Positions 1 through 8,739 are shown, counted from the first letter of the stretch. The stretch: 50,652 nt of DNA from an uncultured Opitutaceae bacterium (GCA_903862935.1 CAIOZY010000048.1:1-50652), one strand, 5' to 3'. Program-made: numbers and translations. The notes: generated from the sequence alone by a model not told the origin.

Positions 1-85
1 CACGGATAGATTTGGGCCAACACCCCTATGCTCAGGTGTTCGGAGATTTTCCCTCCCGTTCCCATCGTCATCGCGCTGCGTGCCA
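1..85. other. window edge, no gene seen
   Basis: This short left edge lies downstream of the minus-strand Ig-like gene. I see no convincing coding sequence, terminator hairpin with a T-run, or RNA gene in it. Confidence 0.4.
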
Positions 86-1693
86 TCACCCCAGCGTCCA
101 GATGATCGATCGAGCGTCAATCCTTAAGTTAACAGTATTGCGGTTAGCCCACGTGCTTGCATCCGTCGAACTCCACAGGGACGGGCCGGAGGGAAAACCG
201 GCAGAGCCGCCGGGCATGACGTAGGCACCGTTGCCGTAGACCGCCTCGGCCCCGTAGAGCCCGCCCGAAGCCGTCGTCGCGGCCGTGGCCCAGGTTGCTC
301 CTTGATCGGAGGAGGTCAGGATCTTCCCGTTGGTGCACGTCGCGATAAACAGATTATTGACGTAGGAAATGCCGGTCAGATCCGTGCCGGTGATGATGGA
401 TGTCGGGCTGCTCCATGTTGTTCCGTTCGAGGAGGTGAGGATGACGCCTCCGTTTCCCACGACGACGAAATGGCCCGTGCCGTCACAGGCTATATCGTTG
501 AACGTTATTGAATTACTGAGCGTCTGAGCGCTCCAGGACTGGCCGAGCGTGGTGACGTAAAGCTTGGTCGCGCCGTTCGCCGCGCCCCCCAGCACGTAGA
601 AAAACCCGTTGAAGTAGTGCGGCCCTGATAGGGAGTCGCCGGTACCCACCGTGCCTATTGTCCAAGTGACTCCGTCCGAAGACGTAGCCGTCTGGCCGTT
701 CTCGCCGGCGGCCACAAAGACGCCATTGCCAAAGTCCAGCCCCTGAAGGCCTGAGCCATAATTGATGCCATCGACCGAAGCGATCGAGTTGCGCGGCGTC
801 CACGTGGCCCCGTCGGTGGATGTGTAGATCGAGTCCACCCCCCCCAGAATCACAGAAACGCCGTTGCCGCTGGCAAAACCGTACAGGTTATTCGCGGTGG
901 AAAGGGCCCCGATCGTCCACGTGCTTCCGTCGGTCGACGTGTAAAATCCCCCTCGCAGGCCCGTCGCAATGAACTTAGTCCCGTCGAAGTAAACCCGGGA
1001 AAAGATATTCCCCGAGGGAAACGGATTGAGCCGCTGCCAACCCCCATTCGGGGTCACTTCGAGAGCGAACGGCAGGCTTGAAGCATTACCGAGGGAATTG
1101 CCCAGCTCGACCGAGTAGGCCCCGTTGTCGGCATTGCCGGCCGTTCGGACGAAATAATACGGATTGGTGGCTCCGGAAATCGCCGCTCCGTTGTGATACC
1201 ACTGGTAGGTGAACGGAGGGGTGCCTCCTGAACTTGCGTAGAGATACAGGTTCGTTCCGGCCGGGATCGCGTGCCCGTAGGTGGGAAACACCGAGACGTT
1301 TCCGGGAGAGGCCGGAGTGACCGTCAGGACAGCCGCATTGCTCGTCACGCTTGCAGGGGTGGGCGTGGAGGAATCCGTCACCGTCACCGTGTAGCTTCCC
1401 GCATTCGCGATCGCTGCGGGGCTGTTGTTGTTGTTTACGGTATAGCTTGCACCGGTGGCCCCCGCTATCGGTGACGCGGAGGCGCTGCCGCTGGCCTGGT
1501 ACTTCCACTGGTACGTGTAGGCCCCCGTTCCGCCCATAGCGGCGACGTTGAACGTCACGTAGAGATAGCCGTCAGGCACAGTCTGACTCTGCGGCTGTGT
1601 CGTGATTGAAAGCGTGGTGGCCTGGGCGGCGCTGGCCACGGCAAACAGGCAGAGTGCAATCAACGACCGGAGGTTGGAAAGCCGGGTTTTCAT
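86..1693 (-). CDS. secreted Ig-like and Trp-repeat (BNR-like) surface protein
   Basis: 535 residues. An N-terminal signal peptide (hydrophobic core about residues 10-22, cleavage probably after AQA at 26) marks export. Residues 27-125 and 130-213 look like two Ig-like folds (YQWKY and YQWYHNG strand motifs, each ending in an LTV/LEV strand). Residues 250-515 carry six spaced copies of a short (T/S)S-(T/S)(D/N)G-x-TW signature at about 251, 291, 337, 420, 460 and 507. This resembles the Asp-box/BNR motifs of beta-propellers such as sialidases and photosystem-stability-factor-like proteins. I see no sialidase catalytic residues, so binding or adhesion is more likely than hydrolysis. The C-terminus lacks a PEP-CTERM or LPXTG sorting signal. 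The ATG is preceded by a TTAACCCC leader, not an SD. It is a stand-alone transcription unit. The fold assignment is moderately sure and the function is unknown. Confidence 0.8.
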   Translation of the reverse strand: MKTRLSNLRSLIALCLFAVASAAQATTLSITTQPQSQTVPDGYLYVTFNVAAMGGTGAYTYQWKYQASGSASASPIAGATGASYTVNNNNSPAAIANAGSYTVTVTDSSTPTPASVTSNAAVLTVTPASPGNVSVFPTYGHAIPAGTNLYLYASSGGTPPFTYQWYHNGAAISGATNPYYFVRTAGNADNGAYSVELGNSLGNASSLPFALEVTPNGGWQRLNPFPSGNIFSRVYFDGTKFIATGLRGGFYTSTDGSTWTIGALSTANNLYGFASGNGVSVILGGVDSIYTSTDGATWTPRNSIASVDGINYGSGLQGLDFGNGVFVAAGENGQTATSSDGVTWTIGTVGTGDSLSGPHYFNGFFYVLGGAANGATKLYVTTLGQSWSAQTLSNSITFNDIACDGTGHFVVVGNGGVILTSSNGTTWSSPTSIITGTDLTGISYVNNLFIATCTNGKILTSSDQGATWATAATTASGGLYGAEAVYGNGAYVMPGGSAGFPSGPSLWSSTDASTWANRNTVNLRIDARSIIWTLG

Positions 1694-1701
1694 AGGGCGG
1701 A

Positions 1702-1709
1702 GGGGTTAA
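1702..1709 (-). promoter_or_regulatory. TTAACCCC leader motif before Ig-like gene
   Basis: On the minus strand TTAACCCC lies 8 nt before the ATG at 1693, and no purine-rich SD is present. The same kind of motif precedes SWIB, DUF481, MscS, TonB and Hsp20 genes in this window. It may mark a short leader or start-proximal element. The role is inferred from recurrence only. Confidence 0.3.
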
Positions 1710-2025
1710 GATCCAAGCTGGGCCGAGAGGCCCGGAGGGGAAAACAGATAGGCTCTAACATGGGGCACAACAAACCGGGGCCCCAGCCAGGGTTTCTGGC
1801 GGTCTGACGCGCAAAAGGGAGTATTCGCGTATGGGCACTAGGCTCTAGAAGCAACTCACTGCCAATGGCCTTAGGGATGATTCTGATTGTGAGCAATTAT
1901 TAAGCCCATTGCTACTCAATTATTAGACCATAATGTCAGTTTACTGTACCTCACTTAAGTAAAACTACTTATTCGTGGTCAAAAAATGCCGATATCTTAT
2001 CGACCCAAAAAGAATCAAACGGACA
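1710..2025. other. intergenic region, AT-rich, no gene found
   Basis: About 300 bases between the Ig-like gene and the SWIB terminator. The part from about 1880 to 2000 is much richer in A and T than the surroundings and probably holds the promoter of the Ig-like gene (minus strand). I see no conserved small ORF, tRNA or clear sigma-70 box that I would commit to. The minus-strand frame at 1690-1896 is simply open and has no leader or composition supporting it. Confidence 0.4.
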
Positions 2026-2057
2026 CAAAAAACGCCGCACCCGGATGGGTGCGGCGT
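2026..2057 (-). terminator. intrinsic terminator of the SWIB gene
   Basis: A perfect 11-bp stem (2032-2042 with 2047-2057) with a GGAT loop is followed on the minus strand by a run of six T. It sits 25 bp beyond the SWIB stop codon, a textbook rho-independent terminator. Confidence 0.9.
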
Positions 2058-2081
2058 CAAACTCAGAACCTTGCGGGAACC

Positions 2082-2351
2082 TTAGGAAACGTGATTCGAG
2101 ACGAGCTTGGTCATCTCGAACATGCTGACCTTGCCCTTGCCACCGAAGACGGCCTTCAGGTTGGCGTCGGCATTGATCATCTTGCGGTCCTTCTTGTCCT
2201 GCAGTCCGTTCTTCTTGATGTAGTCCCAGAGCTTCTTGGTGAGCTCGGTACGGGGAAGCGGCTTGGCGCCGACGACAGCAGCGAGAACGGCATCCGGGGT
2301 AACCGGGGCCATGAACTTAGCATTGGGTTTACGAGCGGGTTTTTTAGCCAT
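2082..2351 (-). CDS. stand-alone SWIB/MDM2-domain protein
   Basis: 89 residues. After a basic N-terminal tail (MAKKPARKPNAK) the rest is one SWIB domain: the LPRTELTKKLWDYIKKNGLQD helix pair, then KKDRKMINAD and the FEMTKLVSNH end match the family core. In eukaryotes the SWIB fold is a part of SWI/SNF complexes. In bacteria it is known chiefly from Chlamydiae and Verrucomicrobiota, alone or fused to topoisomerase I. The basic tail suggests nucleic-acid contact, and a chromatin or topology role is inference. I chose the ATG at 2351 over an in-frame TTG two codons upstream, because the ATG gives the usual MAKK start. It is monocistronic with its own terminator, and a perfect 14-bp palindrome lies upstream. 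Confidence 0.93.
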   Translation of the reverse strand: MAKKPARKPNAKFMAPVTPDAVLAAVVGAKPLPRTELTKKLWDYIKKNGLQDKKDRKMINADANLKAVFGGKGKVSMFEMTKLVSNHVS

Positions 2352-2360
2352 AGTCAATGT

Positions 2361-2367
2361 GGGTTAA
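2361..2367 (-). promoter_or_regulatory. TTAACCC leader motif before SWIB gene
   Basis: TTAACCC on the minus strand ends 9 nt before the SWIB ATG, which lacks an SD. It is one of six similar motifs in this window. Confidence 0.3.
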
Positions 2368-2375
2368 GGACGGTT

Positions 2376-2389
2376 TTGTCTTAAGACAA
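2376..2389. promoter_or_regulatory. perfect 14-bp palindrome upstream of SWIB, possible operator
   Basis: TTGTCTTAAGACAA is identical to its reverse complement and lies 25-38 bp before the SWIB start codon. Its position suits a dimeric repressor site or autoregulation, but no regulator gene is adjacent. A loop-free hairpin is less likely than a protein site. Confidence 0.4.
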
Positions 2390-2401
2390 GGGAATTTCTA
2401 G

Positions 2402-2446
2402 AGGGGAATTGAGGTTTTTCCGAGGAAAAAATAGAATAATCCCCCT
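2402..2446. terminator. imperfect inverted repeat downstream of the ABC exporter genes
   Basis: Outer arms GAGGGGAATT and AATCCCCCTC (9 of 10 complementary) enclose an inner TTTTTCC/GGAAAAA pair just after the last minus-strand ABC gene stop at 2451. There is no clean 3' T-run, so it may be a weak terminator, an mRNA 3' end structure or chance. Confidence 0.3.
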
Positions 2447-2450
2447 CAAG

Positions 2451-4313
2451 TCATGTCCGGTCGTCCACCTGGACGAACTGCTTGTAAAGCGCGGCGTAGT
2501 GCCCACCAGCCTCGACAAGCTCCGGATGGGTGCCCCGCTCGACGATCCTACCTTGGTCCAAAACGAGCACGACGTCTGCGTGCCGGATCGTGCTCAGGCG
2601 GTGGGCGACGATGAAGCTCGTGCGTCCCTTGAGCAGCGTCACGAGCGCCCTCTGCAGGCGGTCCTCCGTCAGGGCGTCGATCGAACTGGTTGCCTCGTCC
2701 AAGATCACGATCCTCGGGTCGGCGAGCCACGCGCGGCAGAAGCAGATCAGCTGGCGCTGGCCCACGGACAGGCCGGCCCCGCGCTCCCCCACCGTGGTAC
2801 GCAGGCCGCCCGGAAGAGTATCTAAAATATCAAGACACTCGAGCTTGCGGGCGGCCTCCCTCACCTCTTCCTCGTCGGCCTCCGGCCTGCTGAGAAGGAT
2901 GTTGTCGAGGACCGTGCCGCTGAAGAGGAAGTTCTGCTGCTGCACCATCCCCATCTGGCGGTGGAGCGAGATGCTGGTCACCGTCCGGATGTCGCGGCCG
3001 TCGATCAGGATCTCGCCTCGGGTCGGCAGGTAGAACTTCGCCGCCAGGTTGATTATGGAGCTCTTGCCAGAGCCCGTGTGCCCGACCAGGGCCACCGTCT
3101 TGCCGGGCTCCGCCGCGAAGCTGATGTCGTGCAGGACCAGCCGGTCCGCCGCGTAGCCGAACGAGACCCCGCGGAACTCCACCCTGGCCCCGACGGGGGA
3201 CCCCGCTGTTCGACCCCGGCTCATCCGGGGATCGGGCAGGTCGGTTGCGTCCGGGTTGTCCTTCCAGTCGACCGGGTGGTCGATCAGCCAGAACACCCGC
3301 TCGGCCCCCGCCATCGCGATCAGGGCCTGGTTGTACTGGTTGCCGATGGCCGTGATGGGCGAGAAGAACTGGTTTGCCATCAGGAAAAACTTGATGAGGT
3401 CGGCGACGGGCATCGTCCCGTGGAAGACCCGCCAGCCACCCAGGAGCAGCAGGATCGCGACGAAGAACTGGCTGTTCAATTCCAGCAGCGGCGAGAGGAT
3501 CGCCGAGGTGCGGGCCAGGGCGATGTTGTACCGAGAGTGGTCGGCCAAGAGGCCACGGAACAGCCCCGCGTTGGTGTCCTGCCGGACAAAGCCCTGGGTC
3601 ACCCGGATCCCGTTCACCGACTCGGCCAGCGTAGCCGTCAGGCGGCTGAAGCTGTGCTGGGAAGCCCGGGTGAGCCGGCTGTACTTCATCCGGAAGTGGT
3701 TGTTCACCAGCCACAGGAACGGGGCCATCGCGACTACGACCAGGAACAGCTGCCAGTCCCACCAGGCCATGACACAGGCGGAGAAGACCATCTGGCCGAA
3801 CTGGACCGTGCTTGCGAAGGCGACGTCCTGGATGCCGACCCGGAGGGCCTCTACGTCGCTCGTCATCCGGCTGATGATCCGGCCGAGCTTCATCCTGTGG
3901 AAGAAGCTCATGGGCTGGCGTTGGATCTTGTCGAATACGTCGGCCCGGAGGCGGTTCACCACCGTCTCGCCGATCTCCAGGGCGTAGCGTTGCCGGAAGT
4001 GGAAGAGGACGTCGGTCAGGACCGCCAAGACGGCGAAGGCGGCCGTCCCGACGGCCACCGCGTGGAGGTCTCCTCGTGCAATCGGTCCGGCGATGACGAC
4101 CGAGGTGATCCACACCAGGGCCGGCAGCTGCGCCGAGCGGATGATCGTCAGGGCAAGCAGAACCCACGCCTTGCGCCGCACCGGGTGGGCGTAGGTGAAG
4201 AGCCGGCGGATGAGCCCCCACTCCAGCGGCTTGAACTGATTGCCGTCGTCGTCCTCGTCCCCGACGCGGTGGACGAGCACCAGGTTCGGATTCTTGAAGT
4301 CGGCCTTTTTCAT
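2451..4313 (-). CDS. ABC exporter half-transporter, catalytic-site subunit
   Basis: 620 residues, type I exporter layout. Six membrane helices fill residues about 45-340 and an ATPase domain fills about 375-615. Visible motifs are Walker A GHTGSGKS (411-418), Q-loop region MVQQQNFLFSG, signature LSVGQ (515-519), Walker B IVILDEATSSID with catalytic Glu540, and H-loop His571. The signature has V where the consensus is G (LSGGQ). Its partner immediately upstream has lost the Walker B Glu, so the pair fits a heterodimeric exporter (BmrCD, TmrAB or TM287/288 type) with one degenerate site. The start overlaps the partner's stop by 4 bp (ATGA), indicating translational coupling. The substrate cannot be read from sequence; drugs, lipids or peptides are possible. 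Confidence 0.92.
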   Translation of the reverse strand: MKKADFKNPNLVLVHRVGDEDDDGNQFKPLEWGLIRRLFTYAHPVRRKAWVLLALTIIRSAQLPALVWITSVVIAGPIARGDLHAVAVGTAAFAVLAVLTDVLFHFRQRYALEIGETVVNRLRADVFDKIQRQPMSFFHRMKLGRIISRMTSDVEALRVGIQDVAFASTVQFGQMVFSACVMAWWDWQLFLVVVAMAPFLWLVNNHFRMKYSRLTRASQHSFSRLTATLAESVNGIRVTQGFVRQDTNAGLFRGLLADHSRYNIALARTSAILSPLLELNSQFFVAILLLLGGWRVFHGTMPVADLIKFFLMANQFFSPITAIGNQYNQALIAMAGAERVFWLIDHPVDWKDNPDATDLPDPRMSRGRTAGSPVGARVEFRGVSFGYAADRLVLHDISFAAEPGKTVALVGHTGSGKSSIINLAAKFYLPTRGEILIDGRDIRTVTSISLHRQMGMVQQQNFLFSGTVLDNILLSRPEADEEEVREAARKLECLDILDTLPGGLRTTVGERGAGLSVGQRQLICFCRAWLADPRIVILDEATSSIDALTEDRLQRALVTLLKGRTSFIVAHRLSTIRHADVVLVLDQGRIVERGTHPELVEAGGHYAALYKQFVQVDDRT

Positions 4314-6238
4314 GCCGAACCCTCCCGGGCCTGAAGCTGGCGTCCGTCGACGAGCTGGAGGTTGGCGATGCGCAGGTAGGGCCCGGGAACCCGCATCAGC
4401 TGCTCGTGCGTGCCCTGCTGCACGATCCGGCCGTTGTCCATGACGATCACGAAGTCGGCCCGCCGCAGCGTGCTCAGCCGGTGGGCGACGATGAAGGTGG
4501 TGCGCCCGGCGATCGCGCGGTCCAGGGCCTCGAAGATCTCGTGCTCGGTCTCGCTGTCGATCGCCGCCGTTGGATCATCCAGGAGCAGGATCGCGGGCTC
4601 GAGCAGGACCGCCCGGGCGATCGCCAGGCGCTGGCGCTGCCCGCCCGACAGGCTGTTGCCGCTCTCGCCCAGGACCGTGTCGTAGCCCTTCGGCAGCCGC
4701 AGGATGAACTCGTGCGCCGCGGCGATCCGGGCTGCCTTCTCGATCTGGGCGGGAGTGGCCCGGGGGTGCCCGAAGGCGATGTTCGCGGCGATTGTGTTCG
4801 AGAACAGGAAGCTCTCCTGGAAGACGAGCCCGATGTTGCGCCTCAGGTCGTCCAGCCGGAGGTTCCGCACGTCGATCCCGTCCACGAGGAGCCGCCCCCC
4901 CGTGACGTCATAGAACCGGGGGATGAGCCCCATCAGAATGCTCTTGCCCGCCCCGGTGGCCCCCAGGATGGCGACGCACTGGCCCGGTTTGACGTCGAGG
5001 GTGATGTTGCGCAGGAGCGGCTGGCTCCCCTCGGGGCCCGCCGCCGCGAGCGCCGTGGGCGACGAGTCCGCCGAAAGGCTTCCCCACCGGGCCGACCCGG
5101 GATAGCCGAAGGAGACGTTCTCAAATCGGACCGCCCCCTCGAGACGCGGGCGGCTCACGGCGCCCGGGGCGTCCTTCACCTCGATCGGGGCGTCCAGAAT
5201 CTCAAAGACCCTGCGGGCCCCGATCAGGGACTGCTGCACGGAGTTAACGATCGTGGCGACGTTGTTCACCTGCCCTGAGAACTGGTCCAGCAGCCCCGCG
5301 AAGACCACGAGCCCGGCCCCGAGCGGGATCTGGCCCCGCACCACGAGCCACCCTCCGTAGCCCAGGAGGACCATCGTGTTGATCCGGGTCATAAACCCGA
5401 CCGCCGGCGAGAACAGGCTCACGCGCCAGAAGATGTTGTGCTGCTGGGTGAGGACCGCGTCGTTCGCGGCGTTGAACCGGCGCCTGGCCTCCTCCTCCCG
5501 CCCGAAACCCTTCGTCACGGCGACCCCTTGGACACTCTCGGCAAGGACCTGAACCATGTCCTCGACCAGGGTGCGATTCTTGGCGTACTCGGGCTGAATC
5601 CGGCGCGAGAACCGCATCGCCATCGCCCACAGAAGAGGGGTCGTGCCCAGGCACGCCACCGTGAGCCCCGGGCTCAGGCTTGCCATGTAGACCACGTACA
5701 CCGTCAGCGAGATCACCATGATCAGGCTCTGGATCAGCACCTGGTCAACGAACATACGCACCGACTGCACGTCGCTCGTCACCCGGGTGATGATCGTCCC
5801 GGTCGTGTTGGCGTCGAAGAAGCGGAAACTCAGGCGTTGCAGCTTGTCGTAGACCTCGCCCCTCAGGTCCACGACCAGCTTCTGCTGGACCAGGATGTTG
5901 ATTGAGACGTTGTAAACGTAGTTGAGGACCGCCCGGCACAGGGCCAGGGCCAGGATCATGAAACCGAGGAGCGCGAGCACCTTCATCGCGGGCCAGGTGT
6001 CCGGCAGCGCCAGGTGAAGGCGGTTGGCCGACAGCGGCGTGTGCTCGACCTTGTGGCGGATGAAGTCGATCCCGACCCCGGTGAAGCTCAGGCCGAAGAT
6101 GCCCATCGTCAGCAGGATGAGCTGGATCCCGAGGACCCGCAGGCAGTGCAGCCGGTAGCGCCAGGCCAGCCCGAAAAGCCGCGTGATCAGCCTCCAGTTC
6201 GAGTAGGGGGCTGCTGGGGCATGCGCAGGATCAGGCAT
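4310..6238 (-). CDS. ABC exporter half-transporter, degenerate-site subunit
   Basis: 642 residues, first gene of the two-gene exporter operon. The membrane domain covers about residues 25-330 and the ATPase about 375-630. Motifs: Walker A GATGAGKS (426-433), Q-loop [11 protein letters not shown], canonical signature LSGGQ (530-534), Walker [13 protein letters not shown] in which Asp555 replaces the catalytic Glu, and His586. The Glu-to-Asp change is a known hallmark of the non-hydrolysing site of heterodimeric exporters. A Ser/Ala/Pro-rich insert ([25 protein letters not shown]) lies between the first ATPase strand and the Walker A strand, unlike the partner. It is coupled to the downstream subunit by an ATGA overlap. 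Confidence 0.92.
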   Translation of the reverse strand: MPDPAHAPAAPYSNWRLITRLFGLAWRYRLHCLRVLGIQLILLTMGIFGLSFTGVGIDFIRHKVEHTPLSANRLHLALPDTWPAMKVLALLGFMILALALCRAVLNYVYNVSINILVQQKLVVDLRGEVYDKLQRLSFRFFDANTTGTIITRVTSDVQSVRMFVDQVLIQSLIMVISLTVYVVYMASLSPGLTVACLGTTPLLWAMAMRFSRRIQPEYAKNRTLVEDMVQVLAESVQGVAVTKGFGREEEARRRFNAANDAVLTQQHNIFWRVSLFSPAVGFMTRINTMVLLGYGGWLVVRGQIPLGAGLVVFAGLLDQFSGQVNNVATIVNSVQQSLIGARRVFEILDAPIEVKDAPGAVSRPRLEGAVRFENVSFGYPGSARWGSLSADSSPTALAAAGPEGSQPLLRNITLDVKPGQCVAILGATGAGKSILMGLIPRFYDVTGGRLLVDGIDVRNLRLDDLRRNIGLVFQESFLFSNTIAANIAFGHPRATPAQIEKAARIAAAHEFILRLPKGYDTVLGESGNSLSGGQRQRLAIARAVLLEPAILLLDDPTAAIDSETEHEIFEALDRAIAGRTTFIVAHRLSTLRRADFVIVMDNGRIVQQGTHEQLMRVPGPYLRIANLQLVDGRQLQAREGSA

Positions 6239-6328
6239 CGGGGCCCAACCTATGCCAAAGCCGGGCGCGGGAAAGCGGAAACGCGAAGCTCATTCGAGGG
6301 GCTCCGCCGCCCCACCAGGGGCCGTCCC

Positions 6329-6937
6329 TCACTGTTGGCGGGGCATCCCGGGCTGCGGCGGCTGCTGCGGCTGTTGCTGGGCCTGCTCTCGGAGCATGCG
6401 TCTGCGCCGGACCTCCTCGGCGATCGCCTGGAGGCGGCGCTGGTTGTCCTCGGGCGTGGGGTTAAGGACGGTGTTGACGGTCGCCAGGGCGCTCGACGGC
6501 CCCGGAGAGGGAGGCCCCCCCTGCGCAAAGGCGATCCCGGGGGACGGCTGGGGAAAGGCGGCTGCGGGGCCCTGGGTGGCGACCTTGCCCTGGCGCAGCG
6601 TCAGGACGATCTGCCGGCCGTCGTTTGTCTGCAGGCCCACGGTGTCCCGCGCCGGGTCGGCGGAATTGACGGTGAAGGGGTACCCGGTCTCGTTCAGGCC
6701 GACCCAGGCGGTCGACTTCTTCGCCGGGTCATAGATGCAGTACCTGAAGCCCGAGCCCATGGCCATGATGCCGCGAAGCTCGTACGAGGTTCCGTCCGGG
6801 GCCTGCCCGCCGGAACCCGGGCCGGAGGCCCGGCCCGACACGAAAGGGGAGGAGTCCGGCGCCTGGGCGCGCCCGATCCCCGGAAGGCCCAAGAGGGCCC
6901 CGGCAAGGACGATCGGAGCGGCGTGGAGGTACTTCAT
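6329..6937 (-). CDS. secreted protein of unknown function, Pro/Gln-rich tail
   Basis: 202 residues from the ATG at 6937, chosen because it opens directly into a signal peptide (MKYLHAAPIVLAGALLGLPGIGRAQA, cleavage near 26). An upstream in-frame start would place 15 charged residues before it. A compact globular segment at about 50-120 (ELRGIMAMGSGFRYC, STAWVGLNE, RQIVLTLRQGKV) is followed by a low-complexity Pro/Ala/Ser stretch, a short basic helix (QRRLQAIAEEVRRRRMLREQ) and a Gln/Pro tail. The globular part vaguely recalls the small beta-domains of GspC/PilP-type secretion proteins, but I do not recognise a family. It lies between the ABC exporter operon (91 bp upstream of it) and the MscS gene on the same strand. 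Confidence 0.7.
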   Translation of the reverse strand: MKYLHAAPIVLAGALLGLPGIGRAQAPDSSPFVSGRASGPGSGGQAPDGTSYELRGIMAMGSGFRYCIYDPAKKSTAWVGLNETGYPFTVNSADPARDTVGLQTNDGRQIVLTLRQGKVATQGPAAAFPQPSPGIAFAQGGPPSPGPSSALATVNTVLNPTPEDNQRRLQAIAEEVRRRRMLREQAQQQPQQPPQPGMPRQQ

Positions 6938-7012
6938 CCGGCTGGGGAAGGCCAGATTCCCACGAACCCGGCCCTGCTTCAAGCGGCAAGACGTTTCAGG
7001 GCGGGGTTGGAT

Positions 7013-8215
7013 TCAGCCCTCGGTCTGGGCCGAGGCGCCCGCCACGGGCCCGTGGGGGACGACCGCTCGGGTCGGCACCGCGAGCGCCAGGCCTCCGGCC
7101 TCGACCGCCCGCATGATTCCCAGGTTGATACGCTCCCGCACGGCCAGGCTCTTCAATCCGTCGGGGTTCACCGTAAAGTAGATCAGCTGCAGATCGAGGG
7201 AGGACTCGCCGAAGTCGGTGAAGTTGACGATCGTTGACCCGCGCTGGATGTCGGGATCGGAGGCAAGCAGCGCCCTCAGGTCGACGAGGAGCGCCTCCAG
7301 GCGCTGGGGCTCGGCCCGGCAGGCAAGCCTGATGACCTGCAGGATGCGGCGCTGGGGCATGCGGCTGAGGTTCGTGATGGCCTCGGTGGCGACCACCTTG
7401 TTCGGGATCACGATCAGGGTGCGCTCCGGGGTCCGGAGCCGGGTCGACCTGAGGCCGATGTCCTCGACCGTCCCCTCGTTTCCAGCGACCCGGATCAGGT
7501 CGCCGACGAGGAAGGGCCGGTCGACCACGACGACGAAGGAGCCAAACATGTTGGCGATCGTGTCCTGGGCGGCCAGGGCGAGGGCCAGGCCGCCGATCCC
7601 CAGGCCCGCGAGAAAGGTCTTCACGTCCGCCCCCAGGCTCTCGGCGACGACCAGGAATCCCAGGATTCCGAAGACGACCCCCAGGGTCTTGCGGACAAGG
7701 GGCATCAGGGATGCGATTCCCAGCGCCCTTTCCCGGGCCACGGTCTCGAAATGGTCCAGAAGCGCGATCCCGGCGGCCAGGATCGCCCACAGCATCATCC
7801 CGGTGAAGGCGACCCGGGTTCCGTAGTCTACCAAGTGCTGGGCCCCGGCCGGCAGGTTCAAGACGGCCAGCGCGGTGAAGACCGCCCAGAGCATGATGAG
7901 GGCGGCCACGGGCCGCTTCACCGCCCCGAAGACCTCGTCGTCGATGCCGGTGCGGGCCTTTCCGGCCAAGCGCCTGACGACCCGGTAGAGACCCGCCGTC
8001 ACGGCCCTCCGCAGGAGGATGCCCAGGCCGATGATCGCCAGGCAGGCAATGAACCGGAAGAGCTCCTCGTTCACATCCGGAAAATACCCGTGGAGCCAGC
8101 CGATGATCCGCGCCGGAAGTTCCTCCACCTCGGCCACTTCCCTAGCAGCGGCGGTGGCGGGATCAGCCACCCGGGTCATGCCCGGGCCGAGGATTTGCGC
8201 CAGAATCGTCTGCAT
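7013..8215 (-). CDS. MscS-family mechanosensitive ion channel
   Basis: About 400 residues. There are four hydrophobic segments in residues 45-200, the last being the pore-lining helix region. The diagnostic stretch GGLALALAAQDTIANMFGSF is followed by VVVVDRPFLVGDLIRV, the MscS beta-domain start, and a C-terminal alpha/beta vestibule (LRTPERTLIVIPN onward). The family forms homoheptameric inner-membrane channels that release solutes on hypo-osmotic shock, and this is a mid-sized member. The ATG at 8215 is preceded directly by an in-frame GTG (8218) that could also start it. A TTAATACCC motif sits 7 nt before the GTG. The tail is rich in Ala/Pro. Confidence 0.93.
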   Translation of the reverse strand: MQTILAQILGPGMTRVADPATAAAREVAEVEELPARIIGWLHGYFPDVNEELFRFIACLAIIGLGILLRRAVTAGLYRVVRRLAGKARTGIDDEVFGAVKRPVAALIMLWAVFTALAVLNLPAGAQHLVDYGTRVAFTGMMLWAILAAGIALLDHFETVARERALGIASLMPLVRKTLGVVFGILGFLVVAESLGADVKTFLAGLGIGGLALALAAQDTIANMFGSFVVVVDRPFLVGDLIRVAGNEGTVEDIGLRSTRLRTPERTLIVIPNKVVATEAITNLSRMPQRRILQVIRLACRAEPQRLEALLVDLRALLASDPDIQRGSTIVNFTDFGESSLDLQLIYFTVNPDGLKSLAVRERINLGIMRAVEAGGLALAVPTRAVVPHGPVAGASAQTEG

Positions 8216-8221
8216 CACACG

Positions 8222-8230
8222 CGGGTATTA
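8222..8230 (-). promoter_or_regulatory. TTAATACCC leader motif before MscS gene
   Basis: Minus-strand TTAATACCC ends a few bases before the start codon, with no SD. It is a variant of the TTAA-CCC leader recurring in this window. Confidence 0.2.
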
Positions 8231-8244
8231 ACCACTCGGCAGGT

Positions 8245-8664
8245 TCAGTCAATAAACCGCTGAGCCCACTCGGGCCGGGGCGGGCGCGGGGATTCCCCGA
8301 GGCGGCGGCGCAGGCGCGCGGCAACCCGGTAGGCGGCGTCCCCCAGGGATCGCGGCACGGCCGCGATCATCGTCCCCAGCGGCCGCCCCACCCCGCCGCA
8401 GGCCCGCAGGGCCCCGGCAACCCCCGCGCGGCGCAGCGCATGCCCGGGACCGGGCCAGTGTTCCACGAAGACCAAAGTCGAGAAGTCCCGGGCCGGCAGC
8501 CCCCGGTCCCGAAGGTAGGCCTGGGCGGCGGGACCCTGGAGCGGCGCAAACCGGAGGGTTCCCCTGCGGTCGACCCTCAGGAGCAGGCGGACGAGGGCCG
8601 AGCACAGGCCGCACTCCCCGTCAAAGAGGAGTACCGGACCGCCTGCACTGCCTGGGACCGTCAT
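8245..8664 (-). CDS. DCC-family (DUF393) thiol-disulfide oxidoreductase-like protein
   Basis: 139 residues from the ATG at 8664. The first strand-loop [22 protein letters not shown] holds the family's defining DGxCxLC motif, and [14 protein letters not shown] and LVFVEHWPG follow as in the family. Members are predicted thioredoxin-like proteins with a Cys-x-x-Cys site, and their physiological substrate is mostly unknown. An upstream in-frame start (8703) would add an Arg-rich stretch that is not conserved in style, so I prefer the internal ATG. It sits 29 bp upstream of the MscS gene on the same strand and could be cotranscribed with it. Confidence 0.85.
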   Translation of the reverse strand: MTVPGSAGGPVLLFDGECGLCSALVRLLLRVDRRGTLRFAPLQGPAAQAYLRDRGLPARDFSTLVFVEHWPGPGHALRRAGVAGALRACGGVGRPLGTMIAAVPRSLGDAAYRVAARLRRRLGESPRPPRPEWAQRFID

Positions 8665-8739
8665 TGCTGCAGGAATACAACAGTCACTCCGGCGCCGCCG
8701 CAAGCGGCGCCGGAGGGAACTGGATCGAGGGAGCGTCCC

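Noticed and set aside
2961-4334. 457-codon plus-strand frame opposite the ABC subunit
   Set aside because: Antisense to a fully motif-supported ABC ATPase.
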